Assembly: GCF_002802865.1 (NCBI RefSeq)
Contig: NZ_PGLQ01000008.1
Location: 28,286-92,285 of the forward strand
Length of the DNA stretch: 64,000 nt
Source: Bifidobacterium scaligerum
GTDB lineage: Bacteria; Actinomycetota; Actinomycetes; Actinomycetales; Bifidobacteriaceae
Direction of reading: 5' to 3'
In this document: in pieces, positions 43,675 to 51,828 of the stretch
How positions within the stretch are numbered: position 1 is the first letter of the stretch
How the letters are laid out: every line of letters begins with the position of its first letter
Program-made: the position numbers and the translations under genes
The notes under the pieces: generated by a model
What the model was told of the DNA's origin: nothing
The model's input: the letters and a program-made list of their open reading frames with translations, nothing else
Databases searched by the model: none

Positions 43675-45347
43675 TTGGCGTCTCCCGTGGCCGCGTCGTC
43701 GGCCGCGCCGATGCCGGGCTGGTTCGTGGCGTCGCCGCTGCCGTTACTGGTGGACGACTTCGGCTTGGAGGAATCGGTGGACCCCGATGAACTTGACGAA
43801 TCTGACTTTGTCGACGACTTCGACGAGTCGGTGGCCTGTGACTTCTTGGCCTCGGCTTCCTGCTGTGCCTGTTCCAGTTTCTTCATTTCGCTGCGAATGA
43901 TGTTCACGTGCGATTTCGCCTCGTCCAACGAGCCGACCGTAATGCCTTGGGCCAGCTGATCGCGCCAAGTGGCGGGCAGGTCGGCGGTGGAGATGTCGGT
44001 GCTTTCCACCTCGTGCGAAAGCTCCAGTCCGAACAGGCTGGTCGGCACGCCACGGTAGATCGCCACGGTGCCGTTCGCGTTGCCCACGTAATAATGCGTC
44101 TGGCTCCACAGGTATGCGCCGTAGCCGGCACCGCCCAACGCGAGCACGGCAAGAATGCAGGAGATGATCACCGCGACCTTGGTGCGGCGCTTCTTGGTGC
44201 GCGTGGTCTTCTTCTGTTCGGCCTTCTCCTCGCGAATTGCCTGCGCCACGTCCGGATCGTTCGGGTCGGCGGACAGTCGTCCATCGGATTTCTGCACCAC
44301 CGGAATCTCACCGGTGTCCGGATTGGCGCGTTCGCCGGTTTCCTCACGTACGGTGGACGGCTGGACCACGCGCGCCGAGGACGGGTTCACCGTGGTCTGC
44401 TCAGGCTTGTCTTCATGCGCGCCGTCAGCCTGAATCAGTGCCGCAGCGCGTTGCGCCGGCGAATTGTCTTCGCGCAGCGCGGGCGCGGTGGCCACCGGCT
44501 CGTTGACGATGTCGGCGATCGGTTCCAGGTTATGGCTGGCCGCACCGCCGACCAGCGGGGTCTGATGCGGCAGATCGAAGGCGTCGGCGTCAAGGGCCAG
44601 CGTGGCATCCGCGATTACGGCGGTGACGTTGTCGGTGCTGCCGGCGCGCAGGGCCATCTGCACGAGCCTCTGGCAGCATTCGCCCTGATCGGACAGCGAG
44701 CTCATCGTCTCTTCGATGGTGGAGTCTTCCAGCACGCCGCACAGGCCGTCCGAGCACAGCAGCCAACGGTCGGCAGGGTGGGCCTTGCGGATGGAGATGT
44801 CCGGATGCGGGTCGATGTCGAAATCGCCCAGCACACGCATCACCACGTTGCGCTGCGGATGATTCTTGGCTTCCGAAGGCGTGATACGGCCGGTATTGAT
44901 GAGGTGCTGCACGTAGCTGTGATCGCAGGTGATGCGGCTCAGATGGCCGTCGCGCAGCAGATAGGCGCGGGAGTCGCCGATATGGGCGATCACCCAGTAC
45001 CCGGCGACCAGCGCCACGGCGACTACCGTGGTGCCCATGCCGGCAAGTTTGCGTTCGCGCTTGGCTTTACCCACGATGGCGTCATGCGCGGCCATCACGG
45101 AGGTTTCCATCATGCGCGAGATCGTCTCGACGTCGCCACCGGTGTCGTCCTGCTCGATATGAGCCAGCGAGCGGATGGCGATGGATGATGCGGTGTCGCC
45201 GCCGGCATGGCCGCCCATGCCATCGCACATGGCGATGAGATGTTCTCCGGCAAAGGAGGAGTCCTGATTGTTCGCACGGACCGTACCCACATCGGACACG
45301 GTTGTGGAATACAGGAATAGCGGTTGTGAAGCGGCGGAATTTGGCAT
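43671..45347 (-). CDS. pstP: PP2C-type phosphatase PstP
   Basis: 558-aa membrane-bound Ser/Thr phosphatase opposing PknA/PknB. The catalytic domain (about 1-245) has metal-binding motifs CDGMGGHAGGD, IGDSRAYLLR, and SDGLCGVLED with a late D in STDNVTAV. After a linker comes one helix (about 390-412, VAVIISCILAVLALGGAGYGAYLW) and an extracellular part ending in Ser/Lys/Asp repeats. Four-nt overlap with rodA confirms a tight operon. Confidence 0.96.
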   Translation of the reverse strand: MPNSAASQPLFLYSTTVSDVGTVRANNQDSSFAGEHLIAMCDGMGGHAGGDTASSIAIRSLAHIEQDDTGGDVETISRMMETSVMAAHDAIVGKAKRERKLAGMGTTVVAVALVAGYWVIAHIGDSRAYLLRDGHLSRITCDHSYVQHLINTGRITPSEAKNHPQRNVVMRVLGDFDIDPHPDISIRKAHPADRWLLCSDGLCGVLEDSTIEETMSSLSDQGECCQRLVQMALRAGSTDNVTAVIADATLALDADAFDLPHQTPLVGGAASHNLEPIADIVNEPVATAPALREDNSPAQRAAALIQADGAHEDKPEQTTVNPSSARVVQPSTVREETGERANPDTGEIPVVQKSDGRLSADPNDPDVAQAIREEKAEQKKTTRTKKRRTKVAVIISCILAVLALGGAGYGAYLWSQTHYYVGNANGTVAIYRGVPTSLFGLELSHEVESTDISTADLPATWRDQLAQGITVGSLDEAKSHVNIIRSEMKKLEQAQQEAEAKKSQATDSSKSSTKSDSSSSSGSTDSSKPKSSTSNGSGDATNQPGIGAADDAATGDAK

Positions 45348-45351
45348 GCGG

Positions 45352-45879
45352 CTACCTCAATTCGAAGGTGGTGGCGCCGATGCGCACAGGAACACGGGCC
45401 GGCAGAATGGTCGGGCGATTAATACGCTGCTGATTGACCACAGTGCCATTGGTGGAGTTCAGATCCTCAATGGCCCACTGGCCGGACTGCGGATCACGAT
45501 ATACGCGGGCGTGATGAGAGGAGACGAACTCGTCGTCCAACACCACATTGTTGGATGCGGCGCGCCCCAAGCTGATTTCGGCGTCGGCCAACGGTACCGA
45601 ACTGCCGGCCAGCGGACCGTCGATAATCACCAGCAGGGTAGGCTGCGCCTGACCTGTGCGTGCGGAAGTGCGCGAGGTACGAGATACGGGAGCCTGCTGA
45701 GCAACGGGAGCTTCGGCCTTGGCCTTATGAGCTTCGCGTTCGCGACGACGGCGTGCACGCGAAGGCCTGGGGCTGAAGGTTTCGATGTCCTTGCGTAAGG
45801 AGCGTACGGCAAGCCATACGAATACCCACAGCAGTACAAGGAACCCGTATTTCAGAAGGGCAAATGTCAGTTCGGTCAT
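45352..45879 (-). CDS. fhaB: FHA-domain protein FhaB
   Basis: 175 aa. An N-terminal hydrophobic helix (about residues 7-25) is followed by a basic Arg/Ala region (about 35-80) and one FHA domain (about 85-172) with conserved SLGRAASNNVVL, SSHHARVY and STNGTVVN. FHA domains bind phosphothreonine, here most likely on PknA/PknB or their wall targets. It is 4 nt upstream of pstP in the transcription direction and 30 bp downstream of fhaA. Confidence 0.94.
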   Translation of the reverse strand: MTELTFALLKYGFLVLLWVFVWLAVRSLRKDIETFSPRPSRARRRREREAHKAKAEAPVAQQAPVSRTSRTSARTGQAQPTLLVIIDGPLAGSSVPLADAEISLGRAASNNVVLDDEFVSSHHARVYRDPQSGQWAIEDLNSTNGTVVNQQRINRPTILPARVPVRIGATTFELR

Positions 45880-45909
45880 TGGTACCGACTTTCGAGCGGA
45901 TTACGCGGG

Positions 45910-46611
45910 CTACTCCTGGGCTTGCGCCGAGGCCCAGTAGAGGATGCGCGTACGGCCGATGGTGATGGTGTTGCCATCCAGCAGCGTGGCGGCGGGTACC
46001 TGATGGCCTTCCACGTACGTGCCGTTCGTGGAGCCAAGGTCGCGGGCGATCACACCGTTGTCCGTAATGTCGATTTCCAGATGCTTGCGGGAGATGCCCG
46101 GATCATCGATGACGATGTCGCAGCCGGAACCGCGGCCGATCACCGTCTTGTCTTTGGTGAGTAGGTACTGGTTGCCGTTGACCTCCAGCACCGGGCTGTC
46201 CTCGGTCTGGGCGTCCGTAGTGACGGGGACGGCGTTGCCCTGCACGGATTCGGAGGAGAGGTTGAAGTTGCCCTTGGACAGGTCCAGATCCTCTTCGAAA
46301 ATCACGATCACCGGGCCTACGAAAGCGTAATGCTGGCTCTTGGCGTACTCGGTGAGGTTATCCGCCAACTCGTTGGCCAGAGTCTCGCTGCCCCACGCCT
46401 CGATGCGGTCGAAGTCCGGCGTGCTGAGCTTGAAACGGTATTCGTTCGGGGCCACCGTGCGGTCGCGGCCCACCGGCATGGCCTCGGCGTCGATCTCGCG
46501 CTCCAGGGCGCTGGACAGGTCAACAGGCTGCAGATCTTTGGAGCCGAACTTGGCGAACACTCCGTTGACTGCACCCTCCACGCTTTTCTCAAAACGGTCG
46601 AGAACGCTCAT
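45910..46611 (-). CDS. fhaA: DUF3662/FHA-domain protein FhaA
   Basis: 233 aa, first gene of the minus-strand block. Residues about 1-120 form the DUF3662 (FhaA N-terminal) domain beginning MSVLDRFEKSVEGAVNGVFAKFG; a short linker leads to an FHA domain (about 150-225) with VIGRGSGCDIVI, SRKHLEI and STNGTYVEG. Mycobacterial FhaA binds phosphorylated MviN/PknB and restrains wall synthesis; here the linker is much shorter. It diverges from the kinase gene at 46746, so the block's promoter should lie in the gap 46612-46745. Confidence 0.95.
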   Translation of the reverse strand: MSVLDRFEKSVEGAVNGVFAKFGSKDLQPVDLSSALEREIDAEAMPVGRDRTVAPNEYRFKLSTPDFDRIEAWGSETLANELADNLTEYAKSQHYAFVGPVIVIFEEDLDLSKGNFNLSSESVQGNAVPVTTDAQTEDSPVLEVNGNQYLLTKDKTVIGRGSGCDIVIDDPGISRKHLEIDITDNGVIARDLGSTNGTYVEGHQVPAATLLDGNTITIGRTRILYWASAQAQE

Positions 46612-46745
46612 AGTCCTCCCTTTCTAATCTTCACCTATCCTACGCGGCCATAGGAATATGCGGCAAAAATCCGGTCTGTGACGCGGCGATGGGTGCAAAA
46701 TATCCAAAAATACAGGCTGATTGCGGACGGTCTAGGATGGAGCAT

Positions 46746-48860
46746 ATGAGCGATCTGGCAGCGTTGAATCTTGAACCGGGCGAAGTGGTGGGAGGCTACA
46801 CGCTTCTTTCCCGCTTGGGGGCCGGTGCCATGGGATCGGTGTGGCGTGTGCGCGACGATGGCGGCACGGTGTACGCCATGAAAATCCTGCGCGATTCGCT
46901 GGCCGACGACTCCTCGTCCGGCGGCATGGGGCGCGCCGCGCTGCAGGATCCCGATCTGAAACCGAACATCACGCCGCGCGAACGTCTGCGCCGCGAGGCC
47001 ATGGCGCTGAAGAAGGTCAACCATCCGGGTGTGTGCGGCATCGTGGATATGGAATTGGATGATTCGTTGGCGTTCATCGTCACCGAACTGATCGAGGGCC
47101 GCAATCTGAAGGACGATGTGGCGGTCAACGGCCGGTATATCGGCGACGATCTCGAACGGCTGGCCCGCAAACTGATCGAGGCCACCAAGGCGGTGCATGC
47201 CGCGGGCATCGTTCACCGCGACATCAAACCCACAAACGTCATGGTCTCCGCTTCCGGACCGGTGCTGGTCGATTTCGGCATTGCGATGGGGGAGGGGGAA
47301 AGTCACGTCACCCGGACCGGACTGGTGATGGGCACGCCCGGATTCATCGCCCCGGAGATCATCGAGGGTGCGGAATCCGATGCCATGACCGATTGGTGGT
47401 CGGTGGCGTCCGTGCTGGCGTTTGCGGCCACCGGTGCGCCGGTGTTCGGCACCAAGCCGATGATGGCGGTGCTGGAGCGTGAGGCGTCCGGCAACGCGAA
47501 TCTCACCGGGCTGCCGGCCGGTACGATGGCGGCGTTCCGGTCCGCGCTGAGCCCTGACCGTGCGCAGCGCTGCACGCCGGACCAGCTGCTGCACGCCATC
47601 ATGCTTGATGCGTTGAATCCTGCGGCTTGGGCCGGGGTCGCGCCCGGCGGCGAGAGCGGGGCGATGCTCCCTTTTGACGGTGGCGTGCGCGACGGCAGTG
47701 TGCGCGACGACGACAATCCGCGCACATTATGGCGGGGCGAAACGCCCGCCGACGCCACGGTTCCGCTCGGCGACGGACAGTCCGCCGCGGTAACGCCGCT
47801 TGCGGCATCGGCGACGACCGTGCCACTGTGTGATTCGGGCGGCATCGGCGATTCGGGCGGCACCGGCGATTCGGGCGTTCCCTCAGAACGTACGGCCGTA
47901 TTGCCTGACCAGGCGGCGGTGCTCCCTGATCGCACATCGGTGTTGCCGGGGCAGACTGCGGTACTGCCGGAGTCGGCCCCCTCATTTCCTCCGGTAGCTC
48001 CGACTGTCCCGGCCGGCGTCGCCCCCGCGACTCCCGCCGATGCCGCGCCGACAATGGTCGACCCTGATATTCGCCCGGCGTTGCAGAGGGTGATCACACA
48101 AACCGCGCAAGCCGTGCCTACCGAGGCGTTGGCGCAACATATGGGCCCGAACCCCGCGGACGTGCGGCGCGGCATGTATCTGCAACGCGGCACGTTGCCG
48201 TTGTGGCTGCTTGCCGTGCCTCTGGCCGCGATGGCCGCATCGGCACCGTTGTGTGCGCTCGCGGTGGCCGGTCTGGTGATTTGGCTGCTGCTCACGTTGG
48301 CGTGCAACACCGAGTCGCAGCTGGAGCGTGAAGGCCGTCGCGGCGGTCAACGCAAAGGCTCCGACGTATGGATTCGCACCGCCACGCTGCCGTGGCATAT
48401 CGTCAAGGCATTGCTGTTGATGCTGCCGCGACTTGTGCTGCTGGGCATCGTATTTTTGGCTGGTACCGCAGTCGTCACGGTGTCTCTGGGGCTACCGGTA
48501 CGCACAATATATTGGTATTTCACCGCGGACCGGAGCGTGCCGTTGCCGTTATTGGTCGATATGCCTTACTCGTCGTCCGGATTGACGCTGGCCGGCTGCA
48601 TGGCTGTCGGATGGCTGATTACGGCGTTCGGTCCTCAAACCATGATGTTGCGTTTGGGGGCGGGCGCGCTGCGGGGATTGAGCACTGGCGCTCCGACGTT
48701 GGGGGCCGACCTTTCCGCCGGTGCCGCGGCTCCGGCAGTGCGCGGCCGGCGCAGCACGGTGCTGTTCACCATATGGCTGGTGATCGCGGTGGCGTTATGC
48801 GTGGCACCGTGGATGACGAGCGCGCCTATTGATTGGACGCCGCTCGGCACCATATGGTGA
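46746..48860 (+). CDS. membrane Ser/Thr protein kinase, third in the region
   Basis: About 704 aa. Kinase domain about 12-285 with LGAGAMGSVWRV, IVHRDIKPTN, VDFGIAMG and GTPGFIAPE. A low-complexity Pro/Ala/Asp segment (about 300-465, with repeated AVLPD/SVLPG units) leads to a hydrophobic C-terminal region with about five helices (about 480-700). No PASTA domain, so it senses something else or anchors only. Divergent from fhaA. Start: ATG 46746 with AGGA 8 nt upstream; ATG 46737 is an alternative. Confidence 0.9.
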   Translation: MSDLAALNLEPGEVVGGYTLLSRLGAGAMGSVWRVRDDGGTVYAMKILRDSLADDSSSGGMGRAALQDPDLKPNITPRERLRREAMALKKVNHPGVCGIVDMELDDSLAFIVTELIEGRNLKDDVAVNGRYIGDDLERLARKLIEATKAVHAAGIVHRDIKPTNVMVSASGPVLVDFGIAMGEGESHVTRTGLVMGTPGFIAPEIIEGAESDAMTDWWSVASVLAFAATGAPVFGTKPMMAVLEREASGNANLTGLPAGTMAAFRSALSPDRAQRCTPDQLLHAIMLDALNPAAWAGVAPGGESGAMLPFDGGVRDGSVRDDDNPRTLWRGETPADATVPLGDGQSAAVTPLAASATTVPLCDSGGIGDSGGTGDSGVPSERTAVLPDQAAVLPDRTSVLPGQTAVLPESAPSFPPVAPTVPAGVAPATPADAAPTMVDPDIRPALQRVITQTAQAVPTEALAQHMGPNPADVRRGMYLQRGTLPLWLLAVPLAAMAASAPLCALAVAGLVIWLLLTLACNTESQLEREGRRGGQRKGSDVWIRTATLPWHIVKALLLMLPRLVLLGIVFLAGTAVVTVSLGLPVRTIYWYFTADRSVPLPLLVDMPYSSSGLTLAGCMAVGWLITAFGPQTMMLRLGAGALRGLSTGAPTLGADLSAGAAAPAVRGRRSTVLFTIWLVIAVALCVAPWMTSAPIDWTPLGTIW

Positions 48861-49056
48861 CGTGTGGCGTTGCTGATGCGCTACTGGCCGCTGGCCGTGA
48901 CTGATCTGATTCGTGGCGTGCGGCCGGTGCGATCTGTGACGGATGTCACGTGCGGTGTTTACCGAGAATTCACGTCTTTTGAGCTTCTGGCGTACCTATC
49001 CTCAGGGCGGGTCATTATGATTGGGCCGAAACATTGAACCATGCAGGGGGAAGACT

Positions 49057-50022
49057 ATGTCAGATCCGAAGCGTCAGACCAAGCGCGCCACCCGCGCTGA
49101 ACGTCGCGCGGCAGAGGAAGCGGCCAAGCGCGCCCAGGAAGCGCAGGCCGCCAAGGAGCGCAAGCAGCAGACGATTATCGGCTGCATTGTAGTGGCCATT
49201 ATCGTGGTGCTGGTGGCCGTCGGCGGATTCGCCGTGTACAAGGCCATGTCCAGCTCCTCCACGCAGTCCAGCACGACCGTGGACGAGGCCTACAGCGCTC
49301 TGCAGAAAGTCAAGACCAAGCCGGCCAACGCCAGCGACGACGCAGGCTTCCTGATCTCCAGCAAGGGGTATGGCACGAAGGCCGAGGGGGCGCCGACCGT
49401 TGCCATCTATATGGAGCCGCTGTGCCCGGGCTGCGCTTCGGTGAACCAGAATCTTGACCCGACCCTGAAGAAGATGATGAACGCCGGTCAAATCACCCTT
49501 GATCTGCACTTCCTCAACTTCCAGAACAACAAGAGCTCGGACGACTATTCCAACCGTGCGTTCAACGGTGCCATCTACATCGCCGAACACGACGACGATC
49601 CTGACCATCTGCTCGACTATCTGGCGAATATCTACGATGCGGACTTCCAGCCGGGCGAGCTGTCGAATTACGTCTCCGTCAGCAACGACAAACTCAAGGA
49701 ACAGGCCGTCAAGGCCGGCGTGAGCGAGGATGTGGCGTCGGCGGCCTTCAGCGGCGAGAACGAATACGTGGACTGGCTCACCGCCTCGAACAACTACACG
49801 GTTCTGCGCCCCGAACTGTTCAGCAGCTCCGGCGGCTTCTCCTCGCCCACCTTGACCATCAACGGCGAATACTGGAGCCTGCAGAACATCACGTTGGCCA
49901 AGACCACCATGGTCAAGGGCTTCCTTGACGCCATCGGCCTTGACGAAAATCAGGTGGGTGTGCAGGGCAAGCTGCCGTCCATCGGCGCAAGCAAGAAACC
50001 CATCGACATCACCGCCAACTGA
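49057..50022 (+). CDS. membrane-anchored DsbA/thioredoxin-fold protein
   Basis: 321 aa. A basic Arg/Lys/Ala N-terminus (1-40), one helix (about 42-64, IIGCIVVAIIVVLVAVGGFAVY), then an extracytoplasmic thioredoxin-like domain with the C123-P-G-C126 redox motif (MEPLCPGCASV) and a cis-Pro-like SSPTLTINGEYW segment. It probably forms or isomerises disulfides in exported proteins. Start 49057 follows AGGGGG. Resembles actinobacterial DSBA-like proteins used with VKOR, but no vkor gene is nearby. Confidence 0.88.
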   Translation: MSDPKRQTKRATRAERRAAEEAAKRAQEAQAAKERKQQTIIGCIVVAIIVVLVAVGGFAVYKAMSSSSTQSSTTVDEAYSALQKVKTKPANASDDAGFLISSKGYGTKAEGAPTVAIYMEPLCPGCASVNQNLDPTLKKMMNAGQITLDLHFLNFQNNKSSDDYSNRAFNGAIYIAEHDDDPDHLLDYLANIYDADFQPGELSNYVSVSNDKLKEQAVKAGVSEDVASAAFSGENEYVDWLTASNNYTVLRPELFSSSGGFSSPTLTINGEYWSLQNITLAKTTMVKGFLDAIGLDENQVGVQGKLPSIGASKKPIDITAN

Positions 50023-50162
50023 TAGTGCCGCGGCGGCGACAATCGCGACAACCATCATGACATGCCGGTACTGCGGTGACCACTGCGACACATGGAGCGC
50101 TTCACCGCGGTACCTGATGGTATGCTAGTCATTTGTTCCGTGCGTGAAGCGTCCGGAAACAC

Positions 50163-50236
50163 GCCTCTTTAGCTCAGATGGCCAGAGCGGCCGCCTTGTA
50201 AGCGGCAGGTCGTCGGTTCGATCCCGACAAGAGGCT
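50163..50236 (+). tRNA. tRNA-Thr (anticodon TGT)
   Basis: 74-nt cloverleaf: 7-bp acceptor stem GCCTCTT/AAGAGGC, D stem GCTC/GAGC, anticodon stem GCCGC/GCGGC with loop CTTGTAA (anticodon TGT at 50197-50199), T stem GTCGG/CCGAC with TTCGATC loop, discriminator T at 50236. No CCA encoded. A TATGCT -10-like box lies about 25-30 bp upstream. Confidence 0.97.
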
Positions 50237-50386
50237 CGTCGCGCAGGAAAAAGCGTATTATAGAAGATGCGCAGATTTTTTCTGCACAGGCATAGTCTTA
50301 CCTTGGGTAAGTTCGCCAGGAGCCTTCCCCCAACTATGGCTTCCTGGGGTAAGGGCGGAGCGTCCCCCAACCTGCTCCGCGCCTTC

Positions 50387-50440
50387 AAGGGGGCGGGAAT
50401 ATCCCCTTCTCTCCCGCCCCCTTCTTCTTTTCTTTTTCCT
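50387..50440 (+). terminator. GC-rich hairpin terminator downstream of tRNA-Thr
   Basis: 12-bp stem (50387-50398 with 50412-50423) followed by a long T/C-rich tract. Confidence 0.75.
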
Positions 50441-50619
50441 TTATTCCTTTTCGTTACTTCCCGGCCCAGGGGTTATAGGCCAAAAGGAGGAGACCGTGCC
50501 GATCGTCCGGAAGTAGGCATGCGGGCCCAGGACTGGACCCTGCCTGAAGTGCCGGCCGACCAGTACTCCGACTCCCTGATCTCCAGCGCCAAGTCCTTCT
50601 CCGACGAAGCTGAATGCTG

Positions 50620-50674
50620 AAGTGGTCTCTCGTTTATATCGGCCTGCATCGCCGGTATAAGCGAGAGACCACTT
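50620..50674. terminator. 24-bp inverted repeat before the K+ channel 3' end
   Basis: Arms 50620-50643 and 50651-50674 pair at 22 of 24 positions with a 7-nt loop. It follows the stop of the minus-strand channel gene by about 60 bp and could end that transcript, though no T run follows on that strand. Confidence 0.65.
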
Positions 50675-50733
50675 TCTCGTATATGCGCGTGCGCGTATGT
50701 GTGCGTGGTTCGTCGCCGTCGTTTTGCCGAAGA

Positions 50734-51525
50734 TCAACGCCGCTCAAGTTCCTCGCGCAAGCCGGCGACTGCGGCGGTCAGTTGGCGCACCTCGTCGCGC
50801 AACAGCTCGATTTCGGTTTTGCCGGATGCCGTTTCTGTTGTGGCTGCAGCCGTGGCGATGGCGGCCTGCACGGCCTCCTTGGCCACCTCCTTCTCACGCG
50901 CGTCCTCACGACGCCCGGCCTCCAGATTGACCTGATCGACAATCCACGAAGCCAACGTGGCCGTAACGATACCGATCAATGCGATGCCGGCGAACATCAG
51001 CGCCACCGCAATGATCTTGCCTTGGAATGTGACCGGCGAAACGTCGCCGTACCCCACGGTGGTCACGGTGACGAACGACCACCACAGTGCGGTGCCGAAA
51101 TCGGTGATCGTGGACCCGGCGGCCCCGCGCTCCACGGAATACACGGCCAGCGCGCCCACGTACATGAGCATCGTCACCGCGCCGAACGAGTACACGGTGA
51201 TGCGCCCGCGCACCGCCATGCCGGACGTGCGGTTGAGCACATGCAGCACGGTAAGCAGCCTCAGCAGTCGCAGAGGCCGAAACATGGGCAGCGCGATGGT
51301 CAACAGCGCGAACAGGTTGCGTTTGAACCATCGCCAACGATTGTCAGCCAACCATAGGGACACCGCGTAGTCGATGACGAACGCCACCCAAATCGCATTG
51401 ATCACGTTCTCGCACAGTGTGACATGCGTCCGCGCCAGAATCTCCCACGAGTACGCCACCAGAAACATCACGGACAGCATCATCAGCGGCCAGTCCGTCC
51501 ACTTCTTCCACGTCTTCAGTCCCAT
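50734..51525 (-). CDS. voltage-sensor-type potassium channel
   Basis: 263-aa membrane protein of the six-helix voltage-gated-like K+ channel family. Helix S4 carries regularly spaced arginines (RPLRLLRLLTVLHVLNR, about 88-104), and the pore loop has the selectivity filter TVTTVGYGD (about 155-163). A cytoplasmic coiled-coil tail (about 210-262) is Glu/Arg-rich and may tetramerise. Start at 51525 (MGLKTWKKW); a longer frame to 51642 would add 39 unlikely residues. Confidence 0.92.
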   Translation of the reverse strand: MGLKTWKKWTDWPLMMLSVMFLVAYSWEILARTHVTLCENVINAIWVAFVIDYAVSLWLADNRWRWFKRNLFALLTIALPMFRPLRLLRLLTVLHVLNRTSGMAVRGRITVYSFGAVTMLMYVGALAVYSVERGAAGSTITDFGTALWWSFVTVTTVGYGDVSPVTFQGKIIAVALMFAGIALIGIVTATLASWIVDQVNLEAGRREDAREKEVAKEAVQAAIATAAATTETASGKTEIELLRDEVRQLTAAVAGLREELERR

Positions 51526-51733
51526 ATTCCGATTGTAGAGGCGGATTGACGGGGTGCTGTTGGGCGAGTGCTGCTGGATGCCGGCGGGGTGTCGCCCGAC
51601 CAATCGTGCGCGGAAAACGACAGGTTGTGCAATGAGCCCCACCGGGCGTGCCTGAACCTGATTGAATCACACTAGCGGCGAATCGCGTGCAGCAGGGTGG
51701 CGCGGCTGGTTCGCCGGAGAGATACGCAACGAA

Positions 51734-51776
51734 TACGTGAAGTGCGCGGAGTACATAAAGTACGTGAAGTGCGCGG
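51734..51776. promoter_or_regulatory. 16-bp direct repeat before the GH3 gene
   Basis: TACGTGAAGTGCGCGG occurs at 51734-51749 and again at 51761-51776, 27 bp apart, about 55-95 bp before the GH3 start. Possible activator or repressor site. Confidence 0.5.
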
Positions 51777-51828
51777 GCCGGTGGGTTACGTCACCGGCGT
51801 GCGCGCCGCAAGTGCAAGGGAGGACGAG

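Larger units (their letters stand above)
50237..50733. other. structured non-coding gap after tRNA-Thr
   Basis: About 500 bp with several hairpins (including 50387-50423 and 50620-50674) and no credible gene; a 117-codon frame here is interrupted in sense by the hairpins and has no family signal. Confidence 0.5.

Noticed and set aside
50267..50620. 117-codon frame after tRNA-Thr
   Set aside because: It runs through two strong hairpins and a T/C tract, lacks an SD and shows no conserved motif.
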